This document shows positions 22,801-45,454 of a stretch of 64,000 nt of DNA, in pieces. The notes below the pieces were generated by a model. That model made no database searches and was not told where the DNA came from. It saw nothing but the letters and a program-made list of their open reading frames with translations. The first letter of the stretch is position 1. Every line of letters starts with the position of its first letter. The DNA comes from Haematococcus lacustris (Eukaryota > Chlorophyta > Chlorophyceae > Chlamydomonadales > Haematococcaceae): the NCBI GenBank assembly GCA_030144725.1, contig JASKMD010000017.1, positions 3,243,901 to 3,307,900 on the forward strand, read 5' to 3'. The translations under genes and the position numbers were made by a program.

Positions 22801-24224
22801 CAGCATAGAGGGAGGGCGTGAGGAAGGGCTGGGGCACCAGCAGTTGTAAAGCAGGTAAAAGCTCCATAAGCAGCCAGCAGGGGTTCCAGCTGCCCGGCAG
22901 TAGTAGGGAGGCGCATCAGGGTCAGGGTCAGGGGCCAGCAGGCAGGAACCACGGGGGTTGAGGACGCTCACACCCCACAATGTAACCTGCCATCCTGCCC
23001 TAGCCCCTGGCTTCGCCCCTGCCCCTGAGGCCCTGCCCCTTGGCCCCTGCCGCCCCCTGCCCTCACCCTCAGACCAGGTGCTCAGGCTCTCCACCCAGCG
23101 CCCGTAGCTGCTGTCGGTGCGGAACACCAGCAGCAGTGCCAGCGCAAAGGATGTCAACTCCAGGGGGCCTACGCTAGGGGCGACACTAGGGCCAGTCAGC
23201 AGTGGTCGCAAGGTGTGGTGTGGTGTGGTGTGGTGTGGTGTGGTGTGGTGTGGTGTGGTGTGGTGTGGTGTGGTGTGGTGTGGTGTGGTGTGGTGTGGTG
23301 TGGTGTGGTGTGGTGTGGTGTGGTGTGGTGTGGTGTGGTGTGGTGTGGTGTGGTGTGGTGTGGTGTGGTGTGGTGTGGTGTGGTGTGGTGTGGTGTGGTG
23401 TGGTGTGGTGTGGTGTGGTGTGGTGTGGTGTGGTGTGGTGTGGTGTGGTGTGGTGAGCAACAGTCATGCCAGACAGCTCATGACTGACAACCCCAGTCCC
23501 AGTCCTGTTCACCACCTGACCCCAGCTCAGGCTCACCCCTCACATCCTCTTCCATCTCCAAGCCAGCATGCTGAGGCAGTGCTCGCCTTTCATCTAAACA
23601 GCCATGACACAGCCAGTAGCGCTGTCCACGCTAGACTACTGCCACCACCGTGGCCACCGCCACAGGAATACCGCCGCTCATCCACCGCTCGGCCACGTCC
23701 ACCAGCGCTGTTGGCCCCAGCCCGGCATCTCACCGTCAGACAGGGCCAGGTGAGGTGCCCAGGTGGGCAGTGCCCCTCGCTCCACCAAGGTCTGGTACGA
23801 GGCGGTGGCCACTGCGATGGCTGTCAACGCGGACATGGGCGGCTCCAGGTTGCGCCTAGGTCACACACGCCCCATGCACACCATGCAACCTGCCGAACTC
23901 CTCTGGCGGCTGCACTGCTGGCCAGCTGACACGTGGGGTGCAAGCCTGGCCACCATTGCTGCTGGCAGCTGCACCCTGGTGGTTTGACGTGCCACTGGGA
24001 GCCATGTGTGGTCCCTTTCCCCTGGCTCTGCTGCTGCAGCAGCTGTTGCTGATGCCAGGGTTGGTGCTACAGCTGGTGGGCAACTCTACTGAGTTATGGC
24101 AGCAGTGGCTCAGTGGCTGCTGACCTCTGAGCTCAAACCTACCAGGTGCTGCTGGTGAGCAGGCCGGTGATGTGGCGCATGTAGCGGTCACTTGAGTTGC
24201 GGTGTACATCCCAACGCTGGAAGT
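19821..24224 (-). CDS. Bestrophin-family anion channel, plant/algal type
   Basis: Bestrophins form pentameric chloride/bicarbonate channels; the algal and plant members I know of act in chloroplast membranes. Exons: 24224-24143, 23855-23734, 23168-23067, 22560-22451, 22317-22220, 21836-21696, 21344-21205, 20980-20913, 20583-20407, 20036-19821 (stop). All phases agree, giving about 418 residues without the N-terminus. Landmarks: W-D-V-H-R-N near the start; F-A-L-A-L-L-L-V-F-R-T-D-S-S-Y-G-R-W; Y-P-I-P-L-S-Y-T-R-H-T-S-R-F; and V-E-E-I-G-V-Q-I-E-E-P-F-T-L-L-P-L-E. These are the pore and cytosolic signatures of the family. The C-terminal tail is Ser/Asn/Gly-rich and low in complexity. The first recognised exon starts with two bases of a split codon, so at least one upstream exon, probably with a transit peptide, lies above 24224 and was not found. 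Confidence 0.9.
23212..23455. repeat. (TGTGG)n pentanucleotide array
   Basis: About 48 nearly perfect units lie in the bestrophin intron between exons 23734 and 23168. In the sense of the gene the array is C/A-rich. It keeps all six frames open, which creates spurious ORFs. Confidence 0.95.
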
Positions 24225-25790
24225 CTGCAGACCGGCAAGCACCAGGCAGGCCATCAGGGGTCCACCATGAGAAGTGTGGTGGGGCAGGGCAGGGCATATG
24301 ATGCTGCACCCACTAAACACATAGTTGGCTCCACTGCGACACTGAGGCCCAGAGCTAGTGGCGTCATCATAGTCCCTCAGCAGGCTCTCCCCTCGCGCGC
24401 GGTTGCCAGCTGCAATGATTCCCCGACCTGCACATGACAGCCGCCAGGCAGTAGCAAGCTGAGGAAGGTGAGAAGGCGACCTCTGATGCTTACAGGCCAG
24501 TTGAGGCTACATATGAAACACACAATCGGGACTGCGTTGCAGGTCACGCCTTTTGTTCTGTTGACTGTGTCAATCAGCCGTGCTTACTGATCCCATATGG
24601 CACCTAGGCTGTGCTGCCACATCCACCAAATAGCTGCTCCCCGTTCACGTAACCATTGCTCCTGCCTACCCCTGGTGGTGTTCACTCTTCAAATGCCACT
24701 CATGACCCTCCAGCCGCAGCTTCACTGTTGCCCCTGGTTGCTATTAACTGCTATGGAGCTACTATGGTCTTGGCGCAGAGGCTGATGTGTAGAGGTTGGC
24801 AGGCATCATAGGGTGATAGGGTGGGGGGGATAGCTGGCTGTAGCTCCTGCTGCTGGCAGCGTGGTCTGCTGTCAGAGTACCTGATAGGGGCTGCAAGGCT
24901 GGTTGCAAGGCCAAGGGGCGAAGCAAATTGTGTTCGGCAAACTGTGCCCTAAAACAATTTGCATTTATACCACTGAATGCAGTACAGTATGGGTTTTGAT
25001 GCTGCTTGCGGCGCAACTTGATGCTATATGGGGGGCTGCATTGTATGAGACTTGCCAAGCAGGAATGGCTGGTGAGCTGGCTTATACCTAATGCAAACCA
25101 AACACGCCAATTTGCAAACAAACCTATCCTTTATGAAGGCCGCTAATGCATCGCCAGTGCGTGACAGCCGCACAGGTTGTGCTTGATTGACGTGCTGCTG
25201 GTCTAGAAATCAACACCACCAACGGTGCGAGGGTGTGGACGACATGCGACCAACTCACGCGATGTTCTATGCAAGACTCCGCGTCGCACCCGGCTGGCTG
25301 ATGTGGTCGTAGATGGCTTGAGGGGGGACGCGCGCGCAGGAGCTCCTCCTTGCAGCATCACGCTCGTGCGCTTCCGTACCTAAACCATTCACACTGCCTT
25401 ATACTGTGTTGCTTATCTTCGTGCTGTGTAGCTCACCGTTCACGTGAGTGAGTTTTGAACCCGTAGCGGGAGAATGGAGTCGGCGTGGGTGTCACCGCGC
25501 AGCGCCTTTCGCCACAGTCTTCACCAGAAATAGACTACCAACCGTTGGGTCGGTCGCGCACTGTCGCGCTAGGCGACTCCTGTTGGCCGACGTTAGCTGT
25601 TGGCTGACGATAGCTTCTGCGATTAGCGCAGTGTGCGTGCTTGTGTTCCTAGGGGTGGCAGTGAATGGAGGAGAAGCCGGAACGAGGCCTGGGAGACCGG
25701 CACGAGGCCCTGGACGATGTTCCAAAGCATTTGTCACGCCGCGTTGGTAGGACCCTTTGTCGCGCCGCGTTGGTATTGCGACGATACAGG
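24225..25790. other. Between bestrophin and kinase genes; 5' part of bestrophin expected here
   Basis: The missing N-terminal bestrophin exon should lie in the first few hundred bases. A minus-strand stretch around 24360-24470 (R-A-R-G-E-S-L-L-R-D-Y-D-D) is a possible but unproven candidate. From 24480 to 25790 I see no gene. Confidence 0.3.
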
Positions 25791-26379
25791 GTGGACACAA
25801 CTGGGGCAGCATGGAGCACACCCGTCCACACCAGTATATTTGTTTTGCGTCGTTTCGCATTATGAAATGGTCGCTTTTGCGAGCTGCACTACCACCCACT
25901 GCAATATAATGTGACATTTATCCTTTCATACTTTCACTTGAGCGATATTGTGAAGTAAGGTCGAGGTATAAACTCAAGGGTATGAACCTATTCCCGGTCA
26001 CTTTGAGCTGTAGATCATGCATCAGGGGGAAACGAAAAAACACTGTGCCTTACCATTCGTGGCTGCATACCATTGCAGGGGGGCACTCTATAGCTTTGTC
26101 CTTGCCGATACCATGGTGCGAAGTGGTGGCGGTAGCCAGGTACAGTCACGGACCCTTCATGAGGGCCAAGGCGCCAACAGTCAGAGGCTGAGCTCCCACA
26201 CCCTTGCTGACCCAACGAGGGTTAGTCATGCCTCAGGGGGCCCACTACCAAAGGTTGCGGAACTACCCAAGCTGATGGCGCCATCAACATGGGACCAACT
26301 CTAACAAACCACCTTGTCAATTAAGCCACGGCTTGCCCCATGCTGCGTGTGGCAGCCCTGCACCCTTTGCCTGATTGGT

Positions 26380-38490
<12,111 letters not shown>

Positions 38491-38574
38491 CAGTGCATGG
38501 CGCAAGCAATAGTGTGACACCCCTTGCATCAGAGTCGCTTGGTGCTGAGGCTAGCCTTGTGCGATGCTGGTAGG

Positions 38575-38680
38575 TTCGGCTAGGTTTAACTTATGGTGCC
38601 CATTGGTGGTGCCCTTTGGCGTGTGTTCGACTGCAATGAAGGCTCAAGGTTGATGGCTAAGGTGCTGAGGCTAGCCTGAT
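38575..38680 (+). mobile_element. Internally deleted derivative of the family-1 element
   Basis: The 'aggtttaacttatggtgccc...ggtggtgccctttgg' block of the element's 5' part is joined directly to the 'gtgtgttcgactgcaatgaaggctcaagg' block of its 3' end. The coding part is absent. It shows that both blocks belong to one mobile unit. Confidence 0.55.
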
Positions 38681-38699
38681 ATATAGACATAGCATGGGC

Positions 38700-40620
38700 T
38701 TGCATGTACCTGTGGTCTGACATTGGTGGGTGCCTGGTCTCGAGGCTGAGGGCTGTTGGCTGTTGGAGGCTTTGGGGCAGGTCCTTGAGAGGGCGCCTGT
38801 TAGCGGCGCATGCAGCGATGTAACATGATGTCATCAGTGTCAGTGCTTCGGGGGGCGTCCCCTTTATCTGCTAGCTTGACTGATGCAGAGTCTGCGACTA
38901 GTATAGATGGGCGGTGGACGAGACTGTTCGCGAGCGGAACGACGCCAAACGCCAAACATGCCAACCTTTGACACAGATCAGTAATCCCTGAAAACATACC
39001 TCGGCAGGACGCACAGGCACTCCTGGCCCAATCCCGGGCTGGTAGCGGGATACTACTCCGTCGCGAGAAAAGCACGCCCCCATGCGAAAGCATACGTTCG
39101 CGGCAGCTCGCTGGCTGCGAGCTTGCTATTGCGGATAAACTTTGCACCAGAAACTTTCTGCGCATGTGGCTGCAGACTTTGTGGCGACTACTATTCGGAA
39201 TAGCCTGTGGCGACAAAGCGGCATAATGACCATACGCAAGCCAGACAGAACCAAAAAGACAAAGCCTCCCCTCTAGGGATCTGGCGCTTTTTGCAATACA
39301 CTTCAAAGCTAAGTACACAAACAAAGGTGCGCAAAGGCAAAGACATATGTGTGAAACTTATGAAGTGGCGTACACCCGCTTTGGGAAATTTCAACTGACT
39401 GGCTGTGGCACTGGTAAAAGTAGGCTTCCATAAACCGTCTGAAAACAATGTGCTAAGTGCATTGAGGTAAGAGTGTATTGTATACCCTTCGGGAGGATTC
39501 CTCCCCGTGGCTTTCCTCCCGTGGCTTTTCTCCCAAATATGATTTTCCTGGCCGAAATATGATTTTCCTGAGGAAACGCCGATATGACTGAATATGACTC
39601 GAATGTGATTTTCACCGTTTGTAGAGCGGGGGAGAAGAGTTGAGACTTAGCGAGCGGAGAGTAGGCTAGCGGAGACCCCTAGCTATGGATGGATCACTAA
39701 GCCACGGCCATATCTGCCAAGGGCGGCCCACAAGGCAGATGAGATGTCCATGCTGAAATATGATCAAAAATGATCAGCCAAACATATTCGTGGCAGCCAT
39801 ACCAGACTGAGGCCCATCAATTGTACCCATTCCCTAAGGTGTCAGGCAGGTGTTTGGTAGACGCTTGTAGCACATGCCGGGGAACAGCGTGCCCCCCCCA
39901 CAGCCCCACCCGCCCCCACAGCCACCCCCACAGCAGCCACCCCAGCAGCAGGGCTGGAGCTCATGGGGCAAAGGGCCGCCTACATCGCCTGGTTTCGGCC
40001 ACATGTATCAGTTGGCACTAGCTGCAATCGCCACCGAGGGGCAGGCTGCTATTCAGGAGTCCCCAACATGGGGTTGGTAATCTTCATGCAAGTACTCGCT
40101 ACGAAGTGCACCGATTTCGGTAGCGTTTGTTGCATTGGCACCTGCGAATAACTCCGCATCTACTGGCAAGCGGCGCGTTAATCCTTGTATCAGAGTCCGT
40201 GCCGGCGCAAGCGAGCACGGACACACCTCAGCTGCTCACAACCGATTGCTATAGTGGTATGTAACGGCATCAGTGATGGAGCTGCGCCTGCTATCGAGCC
40301 AGAAGTACAATCTAAATTCAGCCCGCCAGGCTTGCTCCGCGAGCCTTTCATTGCTGCAGGCGGTGTCGGAAGACCGTCGTGGGGCCAGTGATAACTGGAC
40401 ATTGCATCAAACGCGCAGGGTTATGTGGGAGGTGCGTTCCTCTCTCACGCCAGTCACACAGAAAAGTACCTCCTTGCACAAACCGGCATGTTGTAAGCTG
40501 ACCACTGTGACTTTTTTGAATATCGAGTTATTAAACTGTTCGTAACTCTACGACACAGCTGCTGGAAAAGAAAGCACGGCAGTTCATCAATCAGGCCCGC
40601 CGTAATTGACTTTGGCGTGA
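38700..40620. other. Accessory region, no gene recognised
   Basis: The composition is less GC-rich than around the host genes. Short ORFs show no recognisable domain. An ORF end at about 40060-40080 (I-A-T-E-G-Q-A-A-I) resembles the A-T-E-G-Q-A-A-M peptide near 58920, suggesting scraps of the same transposon protein. Confidence 0.35.
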
Positions 40621-40669
40621 CCCGACTCTGCCTTGCAGAGTTGACTAGCCTACTCCGACCGCCTGGACC

Positions 40670-41060
40670 CTGCCCCCTCGCACCCCCTTGCAGCCCCACC
40701 ACCTCCCAGCCCCCGCAGAAGCCTGCCAGCCCCTCCCACCCCCTCCCAGCCCCTTCACTGCCCCGCCACCCCCTCCCACCCCCTCCCACCCCTTCCCACC
40801 CCTTCCCAGCCCCTCCCACCCCCCACCCACCCCCTCCCACCTCCTCCCAGCCTCCCCACCCCCCACCCACCCCCTCCCACCCCCTCCCAGCCCTCCCACC
40901 CCCCCCTAAGCCCCTCACTGCCCCGCCAACCCTTCCCACCCCCTCCCACCCCCTCCCAGCCCCTCCCAGCCCCTCCCACCCCCTCCACCCCCTCCCACCC
41001 CCTCCCACCCCTTCCCACCCCCTCCCAGCCCCTCTCAACCCCGCCACCCCCACCCCGCCC
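40670..41060. repeat. C-rich 10-bp minisatellite (CCCCTCCCAC/G)n
   Basis: Irregular decamers and variants (ccctcccacc, ccctcccagc) form a polypyrimidine tract of about 390 bp immediately before the coiled-coil ORF. Long plus- and minus-frame ORFs over it are array artefacts. Confidence 0.85.
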
Positions 41061-41077
41061 CCCTTGGCCAGGGGCCC

Positions 41078-41692
41078 ATGGGTCGGCATGGGTGGCAGCG
41101 TGCTCATCTTGCAGCACTTGTAAAGTCACCTAGGGCTGCGTATCTACACAGTCCCAATGGCCTGAAAGCCACAGCAAGGAAGGCTGAGGCTATCGCAAAG
41201 GAGGTGCAGGCAGAGAATGAGCTGTTGATGACCGAGGCTCAGTTGCTACATGCTATTGAGGAGGTCCTTGCTGCCAAAATGCTCGACCTTGAGGAGAAGC
41301 ACCAGCACCTACAGGCAGCACACAGGCAGCTGAGATTGGATAACGAGTCTCTTGAGGCAGTCATCGAGCAGTGCAACCTGGCTATTACAATTGCAAGGCG
41401 TGATGTGCACCGCCTAGAGGCCCAGCTGCGCAAGTATCAGCGCCGGCCCCAGCTAACCCGCAAGCAGAGGCAGCAACTACAGATCTTAAAGCAAACAGGT
41501 GTTTCTATTGAGGTCCTGCGGCGGTGGGCTGACAGCAACTGCAGCCGACTTGACACCCATGGCAGACCTGGTGGCACAACAGTGCAGCCCACACCGGACC
41601 TGCCCCCCCCTGGTGCCGCACCTGACCTGCCCCCCCCCTCCTGCTGCACCCCCCTGGCAGCAGCAGGCAGCTGGTGCTGGTGCCGCACCTGA
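41078..41692 (+). CDS. Coiled-coil ORF with Pro/Ala repeat tail, probably transposon-derived
   Basis: Residues about 25-145 are Ala/Glu/Leu/Gln-rich with few prolines and look like a continuous coiled coil (K-A-E-A-I-A-K-E-V-Q-A-E-N-E-L-L; R-R-D-V-H-R-L-E-A-Q-L-R-K-Y). A basic Q-L-T-R-K-Q-R-Q-Q-L-Q segment follows, then a proline-rich tail. At the long C run near 41630 the frame of the tail repeat changes: the repeat continues cleanly only in the frame that runs to about 42116. This suggests a one-base slip by mutation or sequencing. I do not recognise the family, and there are no flanking host exons. Confidence 0.45.
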   Translation: MGRHGWQRAHLAALVKSPRAAYLHSPNGLKATARKAEAIAKEVQAENELLMTEAQLLHAIEEVLAAKMLDLEEKHQHLQAAHRQLRLDNESLEAVIEQCNLAITIARRDVHRLEAQLRKYQRRPQLTRKQRQQLQILKQTGVSIEVLRRWADSNCSRLDTHGRPGGTTVQPTPDLPPPGAAPDLPPPSCCTPLAAAGSWCWCRT

Positions 41693-41845
41693 CCTGCTAC
41701 CCCCTCCTGCTGCACCCCCCTGGCAGGAGCTGGCGGCTGGTGCTGGTGCTGCCCCTGGGCTGCCCCCCCCTCCTGCTGCACCCCCCTGGCAGCAGCAGGC
41801 AGCTGGTGCTGGTGCTGCCCCTGGGCTGCCCACCCCTCCAGCTGA
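41583..41845 (+). repeat. About 63-bp tandem repeat encoding L-P-P-P-P-A-A-P-P-W units
   Basis: Four imperfect copies of 'ctgccccccctcctgctgca...ctggtgctggtgc'-type sequence encode Pro/Ala then Trp-Gln-Gln-Gln-Ala-Ala-Gly-Ala-Gly-Ala-Ala-Pro. They form the tail of the coiled-coil ORF. Confidence 0.75.
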
Positions 41846-42049
41846 GCAGCAGGGGGTCAGGGCGGAGCTGGACACCAGCTCGACACGCAAGCGGAGGGCG
41901 GGCGGGAGGGACCGGACCCAACAAGTCGAGCAAGGTAACGTAGCAATGGCCTACACACCTTGTGTGGCCTTACAGAGTGGCCAGGTAGTAGGTACTACTC
42001 ACGAAGCGGTCAAGCAATGCACCAGCGTTGTATACTTCCGAGCATGGGT

Positions 42050-42412
42050 GGAGGGGCGTCGTCACATCGGTTTTGCGTGCCATGTGCATTGTTTTGACTG
42101 CGGCGACTGTCGCTGACTGTTTGCAGAGGCTACTGGGCCACGTCGGTCGCGGCGGTCGGTCGCGGCGAGGCCCGCATGAGCAAAACTGGCATGAATTTGA
42201 ATGTCAAGATTCGAGCCGCCATAGCACTCAGCACAGTGCACAGTATTTAATGTTACAAGCTGCACCGCATAGCTGACAGAGTCCTCTATCCAGGGATGTG
42301 CGAAACCTAAATAGAAACCACGTGGCTGAGACGCGGCGTCGTTTTGATTACCAGGGGTCGGTTTCCTATCATTTCCAGCCATTTTTTGAATGTTGGGGAC
42401 ACCTGACTGCTA
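42050..42412. repeat. Dispersed repeat, inverted relative to 53163-53480
   Basis: Reading 42412 to 42050 on the minus strand matches 53163 to 53480 on plus over almost the whole length, with scattered changes. The shared end carries 'caggtgtccccaac'. The terminal about 45 bp also recurs at 42806-42860 and 58452-58500. Confidence 0.7.
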
Positions 42413-42505
42413 TGGCTCAAGCGCCGGCTCCTGGCTGCACGCTCCGCAAGCGTACCACACCTGCTGGGTTGGGGCAGCCCCATACAGCTGCCAAGCGCAA
42501 GCGGT
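42413..42505 (+). pseudogene. C-terminal tail of an unknown transposon protein
   Basis: A short open tail (M-A-Q-A-P-A-P-G-C-T-L-R-K-R, ending K-R-K-R and a stop) is nearly identical to the minus-strand tail ending at 58827. The basic end could be a nuclear signal. Its 5' part has been replaced by the dispersed repeat at 42050-42412. Confidence 0.45.
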
Positions 42506-43650
42506 GACACACGAGACATAGTTATACAAAGGTTGTAGTGGCTACCTCTCCCAACAGCACCTGCCAACTGCCTCCGTGCCACATTCCCGCAACCGTGTTC
42601 CAATTTGACTGCTGCTGCCGACGCGCATGCACACGTAGAGCAGTCTAAGCGACGCGGGCGGTCGTAGCGATGATTGCATGCTCCGCTACGGCTTAAAACG
42701 AATCACTGGATGGGTGAAAAGTGGCTGGCCGGGTTGGCTACATTGTGAACCATCTAGCATAAAGTTTGGCCCAGTGAGTGCAGAGTTACAGCCGTCCTAC
42801 TGCCAAGGGTCAGTTTCCTGTCATTTTCTGTTAATTGGGAACAACAATGTTAGGCTAGTTGGAGTGCTCCATTCCAGCTGGCCGCCAGAGAGCTGATGGG
42901 GGGTGAGTTCACTTTGAGCCCGGACATGGTCCTAGGCACCAAGGCTTTGGAAGTCAAGTGGCATGAGAGGTGGGGGAGGCGTTGGGCTGGTTTTGAGGGA
43001 GACCCTAGACTGCCTGAGACGGTGCATCGGGAGAGATGCTCCTATGCTGCATGGTTTAAGCATGGGGACGGCATTGGCATCAATCACCTGCTAAACAGAC
43101 AACTCTCTATAGGTCACCCCGGCCATTGGTCCCGCCAATCCGTGACAGGCCTGCGCATCGCACCACGCGCTAGTGAAGGGTAGCTGAGGCTATCGCGGTA
43201 AGTCACGCGCGCTAAAACTCGCGTTTTGGACTGAAGCCCAGATCACTCCCAGATCACTCCGCCCGCCACCAAGTCGAAAACTGAGATAGCGCAAACAAGC
43301 AGCGACCCACCTACAAGAGCAGGGAAGCGAGGCGCTCCGTGGCATCCGTAGCAAAGTTCGCACTAAAGAGGCAGCCTCGCAGTACTGCGGAGTAGGCCAT
43401 CGCAGTGCGCCATGTCACCGAGCCATGTCATTACACCACGAGACTGAGTCTCGCCACGCTTCGCACAAGTCGGTGCAAGTTGGGTGCATGGCACTGTTAA
43501 CGTTTTCGGCTCTATTGGCTCACTTCCTCCATTGGCTCAGTTTCTCTATCGGCTCAGTTGTGCTATTCTGAATCAGTTGCCGCTGCTGGTTTCAATCGAA
43601 GGTGCTTTGCCTTACATGTCATTTGCCTCGTCATCCCCCACTTCAGCCAA
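42506..43650. other. Accessory region with one short ORF, nothing firmly recognised
   Basis: About 42506-42870 is homologous, inverted, to 58452-58830, so it is the 3' flank of the same dispersed element. A plus ORF at 42896-43183 (H-E-R-W-G-R-R-W-A-G-F, W-F-K-H-G-D-G-I-G) has no family I can name. Confidence 0.35.
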
Positions 43651-43656
43651 CTGAAT

Positions 43657-44097
43657 CAGTGATGGGTAATACGAGATACGTGTATCGATACCGATACGTA
43701 TTTCTTGTATGATACAGAAATACACGTATCGTATCAAAAAAATACAATGCCGGCCGGCAAGTTGCGTGGATGCCTTCGAAGCAGCTGCTGGTTGCTGCCA
43801 CAACTACAGTCCACGCTTAAGCCATGCCGCGCGGGGCTGAAGCCATCGGCCTGCTCCCGGAGCAGTCGGTCGTATGTCCCGGTTTGCATGCAAGAACATT
43901 AGAGTTGGGAGGCCCTGACTTTCCGCCGTCGCCGTCTTGCCCAGCCACCAAGGACAGGCTGCGGGACTGGCTGCGCTGCTCCTAGCTGCTCCTTGCCCGC
44001 GTGACATGTTGCCTCTGTATCGCTGTATTGTATCGATACAGAAAATACACGTTTTTCCTTGTATTTCCTGTATCGATACACGTATTACCCATCACTG
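43657..44097. mobile_element. hAT-like MITE, 441 bp
   Basis: The termini are perfect inverted repeats, CAGTGATGGGTAATACG and its complement. The subterminal sequence is rich in 'gtatcgatac'-type palindromes. Flanks are 'caactgaat' on the left and 'caactgat' on the right, consistent with an 8-bp target-site duplication and a one-base indel. CAGTGATGGG-type ends and 8-bp duplications are known for hAT elements. There is no transposase ORF inside. Confidence 0.7.
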
Positions 44098-44189
44098 CAA
44101 CTGATCCTCCTCCATCTCTTGCTCCCACCTCAGATGTTCCAAGATGTCAGCCCTAAGCAATGGCCGGGGTGACCTACAGAGGTCCGCAC

Positions 44190-44448
44190 GAGCTTGACTA
44201 GGTTCGGGGTAGGCAACAACGGTTTGGGGGTGGAGAAGGCTCGGTTCGAGGGGGTTACTTTCATTATTCGCACGTGCACAAGATGCACAACAGGGGTAGT
44301 GGATGACGCCATGCATTTTATCTTTGAGTGCACTGCCACGAGTTCCACCAGGGAGCAGCCGGAGTTTGCCATGACTTTCCAGAACAATAATGAGAACTTG
44401 CATGACTTCATTCTGAGCACCTATGTTTGTACACCTTGCTTGAAGTGA
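44190..44448 (+). pseudogene. LINE (non-LTR retrotransposon) C-terminal zinc-knuckle fragment
   Basis: The plus frame has R-T-C-T-R-C, then V-D-D-A-M-H-F-I-F-E-C followed by a Glu/Asn-rich end and a stop. A C-x2-C...H-x4-C motif after a V-D-D/E-x-x-H-F/L block is usual at the C-terminus of LINE reverse transcriptase ORFs. The reverse transcriptase itself is not present. The hAT-like MITE lies directly upstream and may have landed in this element. Confidence 0.5.
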
Positions 44449-44461
44449 GGGGGAGGGCGGC

Positions 44462-44650
44462 CAACTGTGGGTAACCTTACTCAACTACTCCAATCCTCAG
44501 TCGCACCCTTGATGACTACAAGACCCACTCCAGTGGCACTTTTCCCCTAGACCACTGGGCACCCCATCAAATCTAACAGCTGTATGCTTTGTAAGGCTAA
44601 CAGCCTGTGCAAGCTATTAGGACCTATGCATTGTTGCGGGATCGGCCATG
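44462..44650. repeat. Element block shared with 50400-50570
   Basis: Strings 'gtgggtaaccttactcaactactccaat', 'actacaagacccactcc.gtggcactttt' and 'aaggctaacagcctgtgcaa' recur with small changes at 50415-50570 in the same order and orientation. It is the region 3' of the family-2 TnpB/Fanzor-like fragments on the minus strand. Confidence 0.7.
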
Positions 44651-44905
44651 AATGCCCCGCCGGTACTCTGCAGCCCTATGCAGCTGCTACCTGCCTTTGG
44701 GCAGCCGGTCATTGACCAGCTTGACGCCCTGCTGGTCCTCCTTGCCAATGGGGGGCAGAGCCTCCCAGTCCTTCCAGCTGCACAACTCTATGGGGCGCTG
44801 CATGCTCTCCCCAATGCGCTAGAAGTAGTTCAGGCATCCGTTGGTGTCCCGGTCCAACCACCTGCCTTCTGGGGGGGCCGGGGGTGGTGGGACTGGGCCA
44901 GGTGA
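44650..44905 (-). pseudogene. TnpB/Fanzor-like C-terminal fragment, family 2, with in-frame stop
   Basis: On the minus strand the frame reads G-R-W-L-D-R-D-T-N-G-C-L-N-Y-F (about 44868-44824), a TAG stop, then R-I-G-E-S-M-Q-R-P-I-E-L-C-S-W, L-P-P-I-G-K-E, and L-V-N-D-R-L-P-K. This is homologous to the family-1 C-terminus ([25 protein letters not shown]) but clearly a different subfamily. The D-R-D-x-N motif is the expected RuvC-III. The TAG and the loss of everything upstream make it a pseudogene. The plus-strand ORF covering the interval is its shadow. Confidence 0.65.
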
Positions 44906-45454
44906 AAAAACGAATGTCTTATCCTCAGCTCTACTACCATGCATGCCTTGGCTGCGCCTCGGCATGTATGTCCGCGCCACCTCGGCCTCAGCCATCATTT
45001 TTGCATAAGGCTCTCAGACCGTCAAGTACCTTCTACATACCGGTTATGCATGCTTGCTTGCTACATCAAGCAGAGTGGGGTGCACGGCATGCACGACCAT
45101 GCACATTGATTATGAGCAGCACATGACATGACTCCAGTGGGCCCCTACAATGCACCTCCCCCATGAACTTGACGAGCAACGCTGTAACACATGGCCTTAA
45201 CTGTGACACAGATGTGCCTAAGATCGCCTCCTTTCATTCCCTCAGCTCAGATAAGCCCGGATGTCAAGCCAAGCCAGCCAGGCAGCCAGCCTCTTGATAG
45301 CCAGCCAGGCAGCACAGAGTGCCAGGGACCCACAGCTCCATGGCTGCATTCAGCTCTTATGCAGCCGCCACCTTCCAGATCTTAGCTCACACCAACACTG
45401 ACGCGCTGCACCAGTCCGCACAACACACTACACACTACACATCAGTGGATTGCC

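Noticed and set aside
44648..44905. Plus-strand ORF (L-L-P-A-F-G-Q-P-V-I-D-Q-L) as a gene, also seen at 50467
   Set aside because: Its complement encodes the conserved D-R-D-x-N to L-V-N-D-R-L-P-K segment, so it is a shadow.
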